DNA from: Bradyrhizobium sp. BTAi1
GTDB taxonomy: Bacteria > Pseudomonadota > Alphaproteobacteria > Rhizobiales > Xanthobacteraceae
Direction of reading: 5' to 3'
NCBI RefSeq assembly: GCF_000015165.1
Contig: NC_009485.1
Location: 8,200,688 to 8,264,687 of the forward strand
Length of the DNA: 64,000 bases
The notes under the pieces were generated by a model that had not been told where the DNA came from, ran no database searches, and worked only from the letters and a program-made list of their open reading frames with translations. Positions 43,555-51,736 of the stretch are shown here, in pieces. Numbering within the stretch: the stretch's first letter is position 1; every line of letters begins with the position of its first letter. The position numbers were made by a program, and so were the translations under genes.

Positions 43555-45501
43555 CTATTCGGGGGTGAAGCCTGCGGCCTGCGCCACAAGCGCCTCAGCG
43601 ATCCGGGCGACGACATCGACATAGTCGCGGCGCGCGTCCTGGCGGAACAGCCGTACGCTCGGATACCAGGGACTGTCGTCCCGCCCGAGCAGCCAGCGAT
43701 AGTCCGGCGTATAGGGCAGCATGATCCAGGTCGGCTTGCCGAGCGCGCCGGCGAGATGCGCAACGCTGGTGTCGACGGTGATGACGAGGTCGAGGCTGTC
43801 GATCAGCGCGGATGTGTCGACGAAATCGCGGATCTCGGCGGTGAGATCGAGAATGTCGCTACGCCGCTCGAGCTGCACCTTGTCGTGCGGGCGCGGCTCC
43901 TTCTGCAGGCTGATGAAGCGCACATCGCGGTCCAGCAACGGCTCCAACGTGGCCAGCGGCATCGAGCGATTGTGGTCGTTGAGATGGGCGGGATTGCCGG
44001 ACCACACCAAGCCGACCCGGAGCTTGTCGTGCCGGCCGAGCCGTTGCTCCCACGCCGCCAGCCGCTCTGCCGGAGCAGGCGGCAGATAGCGCGGCACGGC
44101 CGGGATGGTGTCCAGGCCGGTCGCAAACGCGAGCGGCAGGCTCGACAACGGGCAATGATAGTCGATCGCAGGCACGGCATCGATGCCGCGGGCAAGACAT
44201 TGGGCCACGCCATTCAGCCCCGACAACAGCGGCTGCAGCACCGCGTCGACCTCGAGCACGACGCGCGCGCCCTGCGCGGCGACCAGCGTGGCGTAGCGCG
44301 CGAACTGGATCGTGTCGCCCAGCCCCTCGTCGCTATGCAGCAGGATCGTCTTCCCCGCGAGCGGCGCGTCAGCCAGCCACAGCGGCACGTCGAAGCTGCG
44401 CTCGACGAAGCCGACCGCGCGGCATTGGCGCCCCCATTCGCGCGCGGCCCAGCCGCGAGCGAAATCGCCGGTCAGCAGCCGGAACAACGCGGCGTTCCAA
44501 TGCGCATCGGCAAGATCCGGCTTCAGCGCCACGGCGCGATCGAAGCTCGCGAACGCCTCATCAAAGCGATGCAGCTCGGCCAGCGAGGTGCCGCGGTGAT
44601 TATAGAACTCCGCGGTCTGCGGCCGCAGCGCGATGGCCTTGTCGAACACGGCGACGGCCTCGTCGTGCCGGCCGAGATTCTGCAGGATGCAGCCATAGCT
44701 GTTGGCGATGTCGGGATCATGCGGTGCCAGCACATGCGCGCGCTGCCCGCAGGGCTGCGCATCCTGGTAGCGGCGCAGCCGCCGCAGCGCGATGGCCTTG
44801 AGGCAGAGCACGCCGGCCTGGTCCGGACGGACGGCGAGCGACCGGTCGAACCGCGCGATCGCCTCGTCATAGCGTCCGGCATCGAAATGAACCGCGCCGG
44901 CCTTGTTGGCGGCGTCGACATGATCGGGCGTGGCTTTCAGCACCTGATCGAACGCCAGGGCCGCCTCGTCACGGCGGTCCTGAGCTTCGAGCACCTCGCC
45001 GAGACGAAACCACGTCGTTGCGCGATCGGGCGCGAGCTGCAACAGGCGATCGCAGGCCAGCGCCGCCTCGGCATACCGGCCAGTCCGCTGCAGCAGCTCG
45101 CCGAGCGCGTCCCAGCAGTCCTGCGCATCCGGCCGCAGCTGCAGCACACGATCATACGCCTTGATGGCGTCGTCGAGCCGGCCGGCCGACCGCAGCGCCT
45201 CGGCAAGACCGATCAGGGACTCCGGTACGGAGATGTCGAGCCTGATCGCCCGAGCGAACCATTCGATCGCATCATCGAAGCGCTTGAGCGCGAGACAGAC
45301 CTGGCCCATCGCGCGAAGCGCATCGACGGAGCCGGCATCGAGGCTGAGCGCGCGACGGCAGGAGTCCTCCGCCTGCACCAGGTCGCCAGCTCGCAGCAGC
45401 CGCACGGCGGCAGCGCACAGGGCATCAGCCGTCGTCTGGGAATGGGACGACCCGGGTTTGCCCGGAGATTTGCCGACGGGCCGCCGCGGCTTGTGCTTCA
45501 T
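43555..45501 (-). CDS. TPR protein with C-terminal glycosyltransferase-like domain
   Basis: The 648-residue protein begins MKHKPRRPVGKS and carries about ten tetratricopeptide repeats (residues 30-370; for example DAGSVDALRAMGQVCLALKRFDDAIEWFARAI). The C-terminal domain (about 390-640) resembles family 9 heptosyltransferase-like enzymes: HSDEGLGDTIQFARY, LRVGLVWSGNPAHLND, ISLQKEP and LDLVITVDTSVAHLAGALGKPTWIMLP. Such proteins are common in rhizobia and their acceptors are generally unknown. An in-frame start at 45699 lies in sequence overlapping the prenyltransferase gene and is rejected. The prenyltransferase gene is 83 bp upstream in the same direction. Confidence 0.87.
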   Translation of the reverse strand: MKHKPRRPVGKSPGKPGSSHSQTTADALCAAAVRLLRAGDLVQAEDSCRRALSLDAGSVDALRAMGQVCLALKRFDDAIEWFARAIRLDISVPESLIGLAEALRSAGRLDDAIKAYDRVLQLRPDAQDCWDALGELLQRTGRYAEAALACDRLLQLAPDRATTWFRLGEVLEAQDRRDEAALAFDQVLKATPDHVDAANKAGAVHFDAGRYDEAIARFDRSLAVRPDQAGVLCLKAIALRRLRRYQDAQPCGQRAHVLAPHDPDIANSYGCILQNLGRHDEAVAVFDKAIALRPQTAEFYNHRGTSLAELHRFDEAFASFDRAVALKPDLADAHWNAALFRLLTGDFARGWAAREWGRQCRAVGFVERSFDVPLWLADAPLAGKTILLHSDEGLGDTIQFARYATLVAAQGARVVLEVDAVLQPLLSGLNGVAQCLARGIDAVPAIDYHCPLSSLPLAFATGLDTIPAVPRYLPPAPAERLAAWEQRLGRHDKLRVGLVWSGNPAHLNDHNRSMPLATLEPLLDRDVRFISLQKEPRPHDKVQLERRSDILDLTAEIRDFVDTSALIDSLDLVITVDTSVAHLAGALGKPTWIMLPYTPDYRWLLGRDDSPWYPSVRLFRQDARRDYVDVVARIAEALVAQAAGFTPE

Positions 45502-45584
45502 CTCGGATTCTCTGCGCTCGCGGGACCAGCGGTAGATGATTCCCCGATGCGCGGAAAGATTGTGGATTGCGCTCTCGCGCGCAA

Positions 45585-46328
45585 TCAAAGAGTCGGCGCG
45601 GGCGCAAGCGGCACCGCGTCGAGACCCCCGAACCGGCGCTCGCGGCCCCGGAACGAGGTCAGCGCCTGGGCGAGATCCTCGGCATCGAAATCGGGCCACA
45701 TCCGCTGGGTGAAGTGCAGCTCGGCATAGGCGCCTTCCCAGAGCAGGAAATCCGACAACCTTTGTTCGCCGGAGGTCCGGATGATCAGGTCGACATCCCG
45801 CAGGCCGGCTTCGCCGGTGACGAGATCGGAGAAGGCCTCCCGCGTGAGCGCATCGACGTCACGCGCCTTTGCCGCGGCATGCAGGATCGCGTCGCGCGCC
45901 GAATAGTCGACGGCGATACGCAGATGGAGGGTGGTGCCGTCGCGCGTGGCCGCTTCGGCGCGGCCGATGGCATCGGCAATGCCGCCGGGCAGGCGGTCGC
46001 GACGGCCGATCACGGACAGACGGACGCCGTTGCGCACCAGCGATTCGACCTCGCTGGCGAGATAGACCCGCAGCAGCGCCATCAGACCCATGACCTCCGT
46101 CCGGGGTCGCCGCCAATTGTCGCTGGAGAACGCATAGAGCGTCAGCGTGCCGACGCCCTGATCCGGGGCGGCCTCGACGACACGGCGGATCGCCTCGACG
46201 CCGGCTTCGTGTCCGCGCAGCCGGGACAGCCCTTGGCGTGTCGCCCACCGGCCATTGCCGTCCATGATGATGCCAACGTGAAGGCCGTCCACCACAGCAG
46301 GCGATTTGAGTTGCAGCCGACTTTGCAT
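45585..46328 (-). CDS. uppS: Undecaprenyl/polyprenyl diphosphate synthase family enzyme
   Basis: This 247-residue enzyme belongs to the cis-prenyltransferases that condense isopentenyl diphosphate units to make lipid carriers for cell-wall or polysaccharide sugars. The signature HVGIIMDGNGRWATRQGLSRLRGHEAG with the catalytic Asp is at the N-terminus, YAFSSDNWRRP follows, and DLIIRTSGEQRLSDFLLWEGAYAELHF closes the active site. The main uppS of proteobacteria lies between frr and cdsA; here the neighbours are different, so this is probably an additional copy. GGAG precedes the ATG at 46328, and a 15-bp palindrome covers the start codon. Confidence 0.9.
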   Translation of the reverse strand: MQSRLQLKSPAVVDGLHVGIIMDGNGRWATRQGLSRLRGHEAGVEAIRRVVEAAPDQGVGTLTLYAFSSDNWRRPRTEVMGLMALLRVYLASEVESLVRNGVRLSVIGRRDRLPGGIADAIGRAEAATRDGTTLHLRIAVDYSARDAILHAAAKARDVDALTREAFSDLVTGEAGLRDVDLIIRTSGEQRLSDFLLWEGAYAELHFTQRMWPDFDAEDLAQALTSFRGRERRFGGLDAVPLAPAPTL

Positions 46329-46335
46329 TGCAAAG
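46321..46335 (-). promoter_or_regulatory. Palindromic operator overlapping the uppS-like start codon
   Basis: CTTTGCATTGCAAAG is a perfect palindrome (7-bp arms, single central base) that includes the start codon at 46326-46328. The reverse complement of the palindrome upstream of the winged-helix regulator operon (47384-47398) is identical at 14 of 15 positions. The regulator encoded next door is the obvious candidate to bind both. Confidence 0.7.
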
Positions 46336-46366
46336 CTCCAGGTCAAAAAAAACGCAAATGAGAGAT

Positions 46367-46747
46367 TCAGGCGCGGCCCGGGACGAACCCGACCGAGGAT
46401 GGCGAAGGCTCCTTGCCGGCCGCAGCCGCCGCATCGCGAACGAGCCTTTCGAGCACCGCAAGGTAGTCCAGGAAACGGCGCCGGCCTGCTTTGGTCAGCC
46501 GGCACGTGGTGTGCGGACGGTTGCCCTCATACCCCTTGGTGACCTCGACGAGGCCGGCCTCCTGCAGGACCTGCAGATGACGCGAAAGATTGCCGTCGGT
46601 CAGCCCGCACAATTGCTTGAGATCGGCGAAGGCGAGGCCCTTCGGATGCGCCATCAGCGACGTCAGCAGGCCGAGTCGCGCCTTCTCATGGATGACACGA
46701 TCAAGGCCGTCATAGGAAAACGGCGCACCGCCGTCAGTCTTCGACAT
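46367..46747 (-). CDS. Winged-helix transcriptional regulator (MarR/ArsR-like)
   Basis: The 126-residue protein has one winged helix-turn-helix domain: VIHEKARLGLLTSLMAHPKGLAFADLKQLCGLTDGNLSRHLQVLQEAGLVEVTKGYEGNRPHTTCRLTKAGRRRF. This is the small transcriptional-regulator type often paired with a membrane protein. The start at 46747 has GGAG upstream and overlaps the end of the membrane-protein gene by 14 bases. It lies 38 bp before the uppS-like gene in the same direction. Shared palindromes near its own promoter and the uppS start suggest self-regulation and control of uppS. Confidence 0.87.
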   Translation of the reverse strand: MSKTDGGAPFSYDGLDRVIHEKARLGLLTSLMAHPKGLAFADLKQLCGLTDGNLSRHLQVLQEAGLVEVTKGYEGNRPHTTCRLTKAGRRRFLDYLAVLERLVRDAAAAAGKEPSPSSVGFVPGRA

Positions 46748-47351
46748 CGGAATCTCCGGTCGCAAAATAGAGAATGCCGGCCATGAGCGCCTGTCCGACC
46801 GCAAAGGGCAGGCCCATGGTCCAGGGCGACAACGCGTGGCTCACGCTGCCGAGCAGCAACACCGCAAAGCCGGCCAGGAAATAGAACGCGCCGGCCAGCG
46901 CGACCGTGCGCGGGAGCGAGCGCACCGAGGCGAACACGCCGAGCGATGTCAGGATCTGCCACAGGCCGGGAAGCATCCACAGCGCCTCGGGCGCGAACTT
47001 CCACAACAACACGGCCAGCAGCACCCCGGCGATGCCAGCGGGCAGAAACTGTTCGACCGCCTGATGGATCATCGCGTCGGCGAGACCGGAATGATGGCGG
47101 CGCGAGCGCGCGCGCATCTCCACCCAGATCATGGACAGCGAAATGCAGGCAGCCGCCGCCCAGCCGAGCAGGAACAGCAGTGGATCCGCGGCCGAGTCGC
47201 GCAACACCACTTGCTGAATCGCGGCCGTGGCGAGCGCCACCACCGCCGTGGCGGCCATCGTCGCCGGCCCGTAGCCGCGAAACGCGGTGCCTGCTGCCAG
47301 TTGGCTGCGGATCGCGATGATATCCGCCAGCGCCTTGTCGAGGTCGCGCAT
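46734..47351 (-). CDS. Membrane protein paired with winged-helix regulator
   Basis: This 205-residue product has about six hydrophobic segments (MAATAVVALATAAIQQVVL; PLLFLLGWAAAACISLSMIW; FLPAGIAGVLLAVLLWKF; LPGLWQILTSLGVFASV; TVALAGAFYFLAGFAVLLLG; MGLPFAVGQALMAGILYF). The first 30 residues are a soluble helix. Its family is not named to my knowledge, but membrane proteins of this type next to small winged-helix regulators are frequent in alphaproteobacteria. It is the first gene of the unit, with a palindrome 33-47 bases before its start. It might sense membrane or lipid state; this is conjecture. Confidence 0.8.
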   Translation of the reverse strand: MRDLDKALADIIAIRSQLAAGTAFRGYGPATMAATAVVALATAAIQQVVLRDSAADPLLFLLGWAAAACISLSMIWVEMRARSRRHHSGLADAMIHQAVEQFLPAGIAGVLLAVLLWKFAPEALWMLPGLWQILTSLGVFASVRSLPRTVALAGAFYFLAGFAVLLLGSVSHALSPWTMGLPFAVGQALMAGILYFATGDSDVED

Positions 47352-47383
47352 GTCTCACCTGAAGCCGTGGCCGGCGCGATTAA

Positions 47384-47398
47384 CTTTGCAATACAAAG
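47384..47398 (-). promoter_or_regulatory. Palindromic operator upstream of membrane-protein/regulator unit
   Basis: CTTTGCAATACAAAG, extended to ACTTTGCAATACAAAGT at 47383-47399, is an inverted repeat of ACTTTG. Its reverse complement differs at a single base from the palindrome at 46321-46335. Its place 33 bases before the first gene fits autoregulation by the winged-helix protein. Confidence 0.7.
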
Positions 47399-47479
47399 TA
47401 TACATGACCGCAAAGTTGAGGCAAGCCCGTCGTCACGGCCGACCGCCGGGAATCATCCCGTCGCACAGCATTCGGAACC

Positions 47480-47776
47480 TCAGTAATAATTATAGCGGTG
47501 GACACGGCGCGGCGGCGGCATGTCGACATAGACGGAGGGGCCACGGCGCGCGGGATCGAACGCGACGCGCGGATTGATGCCGCAACCGGCGCTGCGTCCC
47601 GAGGCGCTGGCGCGGCATTGCTCGAAGGTTTCGTAGGAGCATTCGCCGGGATAGCCGACGCCCCTGCCCTGCACACACCAGGGATAATCGTGGCCGGCAA
47701 AGGCCGGTGCGGCACCGCCGCCGCTGACCAATGCAACGCCGACGAGGCCGGCCGCCATCATCATCACCTTGCGCAT
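47480..47776 (-). CDS. Small secreted DUF3551 protein
   Basis: The 98-residue product has a signal peptide (MRKVMMMAAGLVGVALVSGGGAAPAFA, cleavage near residue 27) and a mature domain with YPWCVQGRGVGYPGECSYETFEQCRASASGRSAGCGINPRVAFDP. Four cysteines at fixed spacing and the PWCxxG and CxxxxFxQCRAxxxGxxxxCxxNP patterns define DUF3551, a family very frequent in Bradyrhizobium. Function is unknown. GGAGGAACAGATC precedes the ATG. Confidence 0.88.
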   Translation of the reverse strand: MRKVMMMAAGLVGVALVSGGGAAPAFAGHDYPWCVQGRGVGYPGECSYETFEQCRASASGRSAGCGINPRVAFDPARRGPSVYVDMPPPRRVHRYNYY

Positions 47777-47916
47777 GATCTGTTCCTCCTGAGGCGAGCA
47801 GGTTGCAACACATCGGCATGGTTAAAAAACGACAAATCGGCGGAGCGCGTCGTCAAACAAGGCGATGACGTGTCGCGCATGCGGCACGCCATGTTTCGAG
47901 CCAGCTTCCCGTCGCG

Positions 47917-48891
47917 TCAGTCAAGCTTCAGGCCGGCGAACTCGACGACCTTTTTCCATTTGTCGGTTTCGGCAACGATCTGCGCCCCGAACTGATCGGG
48001 CGATTGGATCAACGGCTCTCCGCCGAGATCGACCAGCTTCTTCTTGATCTCGGGCTCGGCGAGAACGACGTTCACCTGCTTGTTCAGCTTCTCGATGATC
48101 TCTTTCGGCGTATTCTTCGGCGCGCCCATTCCAAACAAGGCGCTCGCCTCGTAGCCCGGCACGGTTTCGGCAATCGCCTGCACGTCGGGCAATTGCGCCG
48201 AGCGCTCCTGGGTGGTGACGCCGAGGGCGCGCAGCGAGCCTGAGCGGATATGCTGGATGATCGACGGCATGTTGTCGAAGATGACCTGGACCTGGCCGCC
48301 GAGCATGTCGGTGATGGCCGGCGCCGCACCACGATACGGCACATGCTGCATCTTGGTGCCGGTCATGGCCATGAACATCTCGCCGGACAGATGCACCGAG
48401 GTGCCGTTGCCGGATGACGCCATGTTCACCTTGCCCGGGTTTTCCTTGAGATAGGCGATGAATTCGGCGACGGTCTTGGCCTTGATATCGTTGTTGACGG
48501 TCATCACGTTGGGCACGCGATTGAACGAGGCGACCGGCGCGATGTCGCGCACGAAGTTGAACTTCAGGTTCGTGTAGAGGCTGGCATTGATGTAGTTCGC
48601 CGGGTTGACCAGCAGCACCGTATAGCCGTCGGCGGCCGCATTCACCACCGACTCGGTTCCGATATTGTTGCCGGCCCCCGGCTTGTTCTCGACCACGAAT
48701 TGCTGACCAAGCGTCTCGGACAGGCGCTGTCCGATCAGCCGCGCCAGGATATCGGTCGCCCCGCCCGGCGGATAACCCACCACGAACCGCACCGGGCGGG
48801 CCGGATATTCCGCGGCCGATGCGAAGCGTACGGCAGCGACGGATGGGACGGCGGAAGCGAGCAGGCCTAATGCGCGGCGACGTGAAATCAT
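47917..48891 (-). CDS. Bug/TctC-type periplasmic substrate-binding protein
   Basis: This 324-residue protein has a Tat-like N-terminus (MISRRRALGLLASAVPSVAA) and the Bug fold: RFVVGYPPGGATDILARLIGQRLSETLGQQFVVENKPGAGNNIGTESV, then FDNMPSIIQHIRSGSLRALGVTT and APKNTPKEIIEKLN. Such receptors bind carboxylates and serve tripartite tricarboxylate transporters. No TctA/TctB genes are adjacent, so it is an orphan receptor, which is common for this family. Ligand unknown. Confidence 0.92.
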   Translation of the reverse strand: MISRRRALGLLASAVPSVAAVRFASAAEYPARPVRFVVGYPPGGATDILARLIGQRLSETLGQQFVVENKPGAGNNIGTESVVNAAADGYTVLLVNPANYINASLYTNLKFNFVRDIAPVASFNRVPNVMTVNNDIKAKTVAEFIAYLKENPGKVNMASSGNGTSVHLSGEMFMAMTGTKMQHVPYRGAAPAITDMLGGQVQVIFDNMPSIIQHIRSGSLRALGVTTQERSAQLPDVQAIAETVPGYEASALFGMGAPKNTPKEIIEKLNKQVNVVLAEPEIKKKLVDLGGEPLIQSPDQFGAQIVAETDKWKKVVEFAGLKLD

Positions 48892-49003
48892 GCGTTTCCT
48901 CGACGTTTATCGTTGAGCGTCCATTCGCGGACCGCCGAAGAATGGTGTAACAGACTCCCGCGACGACGGCGAGTTCGACGTGTCACCAGGGGAGGAGCAG
49001 GCC

Positions 49004-49414
49004 ATGCCGGTCAAGATCGACGCACTCGACCATCTGGTCATCAATGTCGCCGATGTGGAGCGCACGACCGCCTGGTATCAGAAAGTCCTGGGCATGACAC
49101 TGCAGGTGTCCGATCCGGGCCCTGGCCGGGCCAAGCGCACGTCGCTGCATTTCGGCAGCCAGAAGATCAACGTGCGACCGAAGGACGCGGACAAGGTGGA
49201 CTGGTTCACCGCCGATCACGTGATGGCCGGCAGTGACGATCTTTGCTTTTTGACCACCAGCACTCCCGAGGAGGTCGTCGCCCATCTGGACGCGCTGGGC
49301 ATCACCATCGAGGAGGGCCCGATCGCCCGGCAGGGAGCCCGCGGCACCCTGCGCTCGGTCTATTGTCGCGATCCCGACGGCAGCCTGATCGAAATCTCGT
49401 CGTACCAGGACTGA
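49004..49414 (+). CDS. VOC-superfamily (glyoxalase/dioxygenase fold) protein
   Basis: This 136-residue protein starts MPVKIDALDHLVINVADVERTTAWYQKVLGM, with the first metal-ligand His in LDHLV, and ends with YCRDPDGSLIEISSYQD, whose Glu is the last ligand. The two betaalpha-beta-beta-beta units of the VOC fold are present. The reaction is unknown; relatives include ring-cleavage dioxygenase-like and lyase-like proteins. The ATG at 49004 is supported by GGAGGAG; an in-frame upstream start at 48980 is unlikely. It stands alone, divergent from the Bug-type gene. Confidence 0.86.
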   Translation: MPVKIDALDHLVINVADVERTTAWYQKVLGMTLQVSDPGPGRAKRTSLHFGSQKINVRPKDADKVDWFTADHVMAGSDDLCFLTTSTPEEVVAHLDALGITIEEGPIARQGARGTLRSVYCRDPDGSLIEISSYQD

Positions 49415-49430
49415 GCCCGAGGGCTGCGCG

Positions 49431-50759
49431 TCACTTCAATTCGCCCTCGCCGCTCTGCGCCATCTTGGCGACGATCTCGCTGCGCGGCCAGCCGGTCAAT
49501 GCGGCGAGATCGGTCGCCTCCTTGGCGAAGCGCGCGGTAAGTCTGTCCTGATAGGACCTGGCCGCGTCGCATTTGGCCTCGCCGCGCCACGGATGATGCT
49601 GCACGTAGCGCCCCTGGAAGTTGCTGCGGTCCCTGGTCTCCGTGAACACGATGTCCTCGGGAAACGTCTTGGCGTCGTAGCGGACGTGCAGCCGGGTCAC
49701 GAAGGCATCGGAGCCGCCGCCGCGGCGCACGGCGCTGAACGCCGTGTCGTCGCTGCTGCCGATCCAGCGCGCCCCGAGCTCGGCCAGTTCCTTGTTGCTC
49801 ATGGGATCGGCGGCACAGGGATCGCACCATCCCATGTCCCAGGCATATTCGACGAACACCGCCTGCATGTTCTCGCGCGCCACGGCGCGCTCGAACACCG
49901 CCTTGTAGAACGGGCCGAACTCGTTCTTGACGTAGAGCGGAACGTCGATGTCGGTGGGGATCTTCACGGTGCGGTAGTTGGCGGCTTCGATGCGGCCGCT
50001 CCTGGTGAGTGCGTAGATGATGAGATCCTGCGGCCCTGCGGCATTGACCGTGCCGAGCCGCAGCGGCACCATGAACTTGGCGCTCTGGTAGCGCACCTGC
50101 AGGGGACGCAGGGTGCCGTTGCCGACCGCCTTCATGCGCTCGACATTGACCTTGGCGACGAAGAACCGCATGCCCTGCCTGATGTAGCTGCCGAGCACGG
50201 CCTCCGCACCTTGCGGAATGCGATAATCATTGTCGGTCAGCCAGCGCGTCAGGCCGTCGCTCTCCTGCGCCGACAGGATCAGCACGTCGTATTCGGCGAC
50301 GTCGTAGCTCGCCTCGATGGTGACGCCGTATTGGCGGGACAGGGATGCCTCGCCTCTTGCAACCGCGGACGGCATCGGAGCGCCAGGAGCCATGCGGTAC
50401 ATGATCGGATGGCACGGATCCTCGTCGTGATACTCCACCAGCCGCGGCGCGGTATAGCTGTCGAGATGGTCGATCGTCTTCGGTTCGACCACGCCGATCT
50501 GCTTGCGTTCGATGAAGGTCGGCACGGGGACGACGACCGCGAACTCCTTCACGTCGCCCTCGAAGTCACTGGCCATGGTGATCGAGGTCTGTTCACCATC
50601 CCGGGCCAGCACCACCTTCGAGGATTTGTTGAACAGCTTGGCATCCGCCTGCGCGACGTAGAAGCCGCAGAAGGCATTGGCCGGGACCACGGCCGCGTGG
50701 GCCAGGATCGCAGCCGTGGCGACACAAGTCCGGAAGATCTTGTCGATGCGCAGGGTCAT
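49431..50759 (-). CDS. Secreted DUF2330 protein
   Basis: The 442-residue product has a signal peptide (FRTCVATAAILAHAAVVPANA) and then the DUF2330 domain, beginning FCGFYVAQADAKLFNKSSKVVLARDGEQTSITMASDFEGDVKEFAVVVPVPT and extending to about residue 340. The mature part contains several conserved Cys residues (FCGFY, DPCHPIMY, GWCDPCAADP). DUF2330 proteins are periplasmic and functionally uncharacterised. The ATG at 50759 has AAGGAG upstream and overlaps the stop of the RnfD-like gene by 4 bases, so both are made from one transcript. Confidence 0.85.
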   Translation of the reverse strand: MTLRIDKIFRTCVATAAILAHAAVVPANAFCGFYVAQADAKLFNKSSKVVLARDGEQTSITMASDFEGDVKEFAVVVPVPTFIERKQIGVVEPKTIDHLDSYTAPRLVEYHDEDPCHPIMYRMAPGAPMPSAVARGEASLSRQYGVTIEASYDVAEYDVLILSAQESDGLTRWLTDNDYRIPQGAEAVLGSYIRQGMRFFVAKVNVERMKAVGNGTLRPLQVRYQSAKFMVPLRLGTVNAAGPQDLIIYALTRSGRIEAANYRTVKIPTDIDVPLYVKNEFGPFYKAVFERAVARENMQAVFVEYAWDMGWCDPCAADPMSNKELAELGARWIGSSDDTAFSAVRRGGGSDAFVTRLHVRYDAKTFPEDIVFTETRDRSNFQGRYVQHHPWRGEAKCDAARSYQDRLTARFAKEATDLAALTGWPRSEIVAKMAQSGEGELK

Positions 50760-51580
50760 GTCGAAACTCCTTTCGGAACGGAAGGACGCCAGGAAAAGCG
50801 CGCGGCCGGCACGAGCCGGTCGAGCACGTGCGTGAGCGGCGACAGCGCGATCAGCGCGACATAGAGCGCCGGACGCATCTGCAGAACGAAAGCCAGATAG
50901 TGCGCGGCGACGGCCACCGTGACCGCGAAAAGCAGGCGGCCCACGCGCGAATCCGGCGTTGTGCGCGGGTCGGAGATCATGAAGAAGGTGAAGATCAGCA
51001 GCGAACCACTCTGCAACTGGTGCAGCGGAATGGCGATGGGATCGCCGAGCCAGGCGGCACGCAGCAGCAGCAGTGCGGCGTGGCTGGCGAAGAAATAGAT
51101 CGCGATATCGACACGGTGCGAGGCACTGAGCACCAGAATCGCGAACAAGCCGGCCAGGGTTGCGAACCAGATCTCGGCGCCCCATTGGCCCGGCGAGATC
51201 CACACGCCGCGCGTCGTGAACAGCAGCACCACGATGGCAAAGCCGGCGGGATTGAAGACGTGCTTGCCGTCGACGCGGAGCACGAATTTCGAGCCGATCG
51301 CGATCAGGGCCGCGGCGGCATGCAGCCACAGCGCATCGGCGCGAAGCAGCAGGCTGAGCGACAGGCCGGTGATCAAGGGCGACTTGGCATCGAACGGCAC
51401 ACCGGAGAGGCGGCAGCCGACGGCCTGTGTGAGCAGCGCCGTCGCAACAGCGATCAGGCTTGCCGCAGGACGCGCCCCGAAATCGATGATCGCGACATTG
51501 ACCGCCAGCAGTGTCGCCAATGCCGCGATCTGGAAATAGCGAGCATCGGGCAACCGCCATGGTCGTGGCCAGGTCAGCAT
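50756..51580 (-). CDS. RnfD/NqrB-like membrane protein
   Basis: This 274-residue membrane protein has eight to ten helices and the NQR2/RnfD/RnfE family pattern (KSPLITGLSLSLLLRADALWLHAAAALIAIGSKFVLRVDGKHVFNPAGFAIV, then GSLLIFTFFMISDPRTTPDSRVGRLLF). In RnfD and NqrB the second stretch carries the Thr to which FMN is covalently attached (S/T-GATxxF type); here the matching place reads SGSLLIFTFFMISDP, so the usual attachment motif is not evident. No other Rnf or Nqr genes are near. It is first in a two-gene unit with the DUF2330 gene. CCGGAGG precedes the ATG at 51580. Confidence 0.83.
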   Translation of the reverse strand: MLTWPRPWRLPDARYFQIAALATLLAVNVAIIDFGARPAASLIAVATALLTQAVGCRLSGVPFDAKSPLITGLSLSLLLRADALWLHAAAALIAIGSKFVLRVDGKHVFNPAGFAIVVLLFTTRGVWISPGQWGAEIWFATLAGLFAILVLSASHRVDIAIYFFASHAALLLLRAAWLGDPIAIPLHQLQSGSLLIFTFFMISDPRTTPDSRVGRLLFAVTVAVAAHYLAFVLQMRPALYVALIALSPLTHVLDRLVPAARFSWRPSVPKGVST

Positions 51581-51736
51581 GCAAACCTCCGGGCGCGTTT
51601 TGCCGCGCCATTGGTCGCGCGCGACGAGAGGCGGGTTCAATCCCGATTTGATTGCAGAGGCGGGGAATGGCAAAAGACGCTGCAAGACCACATCAAGCGG
51701 CCGGCAGTGCCCGCATATCAATGACCGGGAGGACAG

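Noticed and set aside
43756..45729. A 657-codon open frame on the plus strand
   Set aside because: It is antisense to the TPR-glycosyltransferase gene and shows mirror composition without any domain.
50411..50419. A TGGCACGGA match to the -24 element of a sigma-54 promoter
   Set aside because: It lies inside the DUF2330 gene, has no proper -12 element (TTGC at the right distance) and no gene start downstream.
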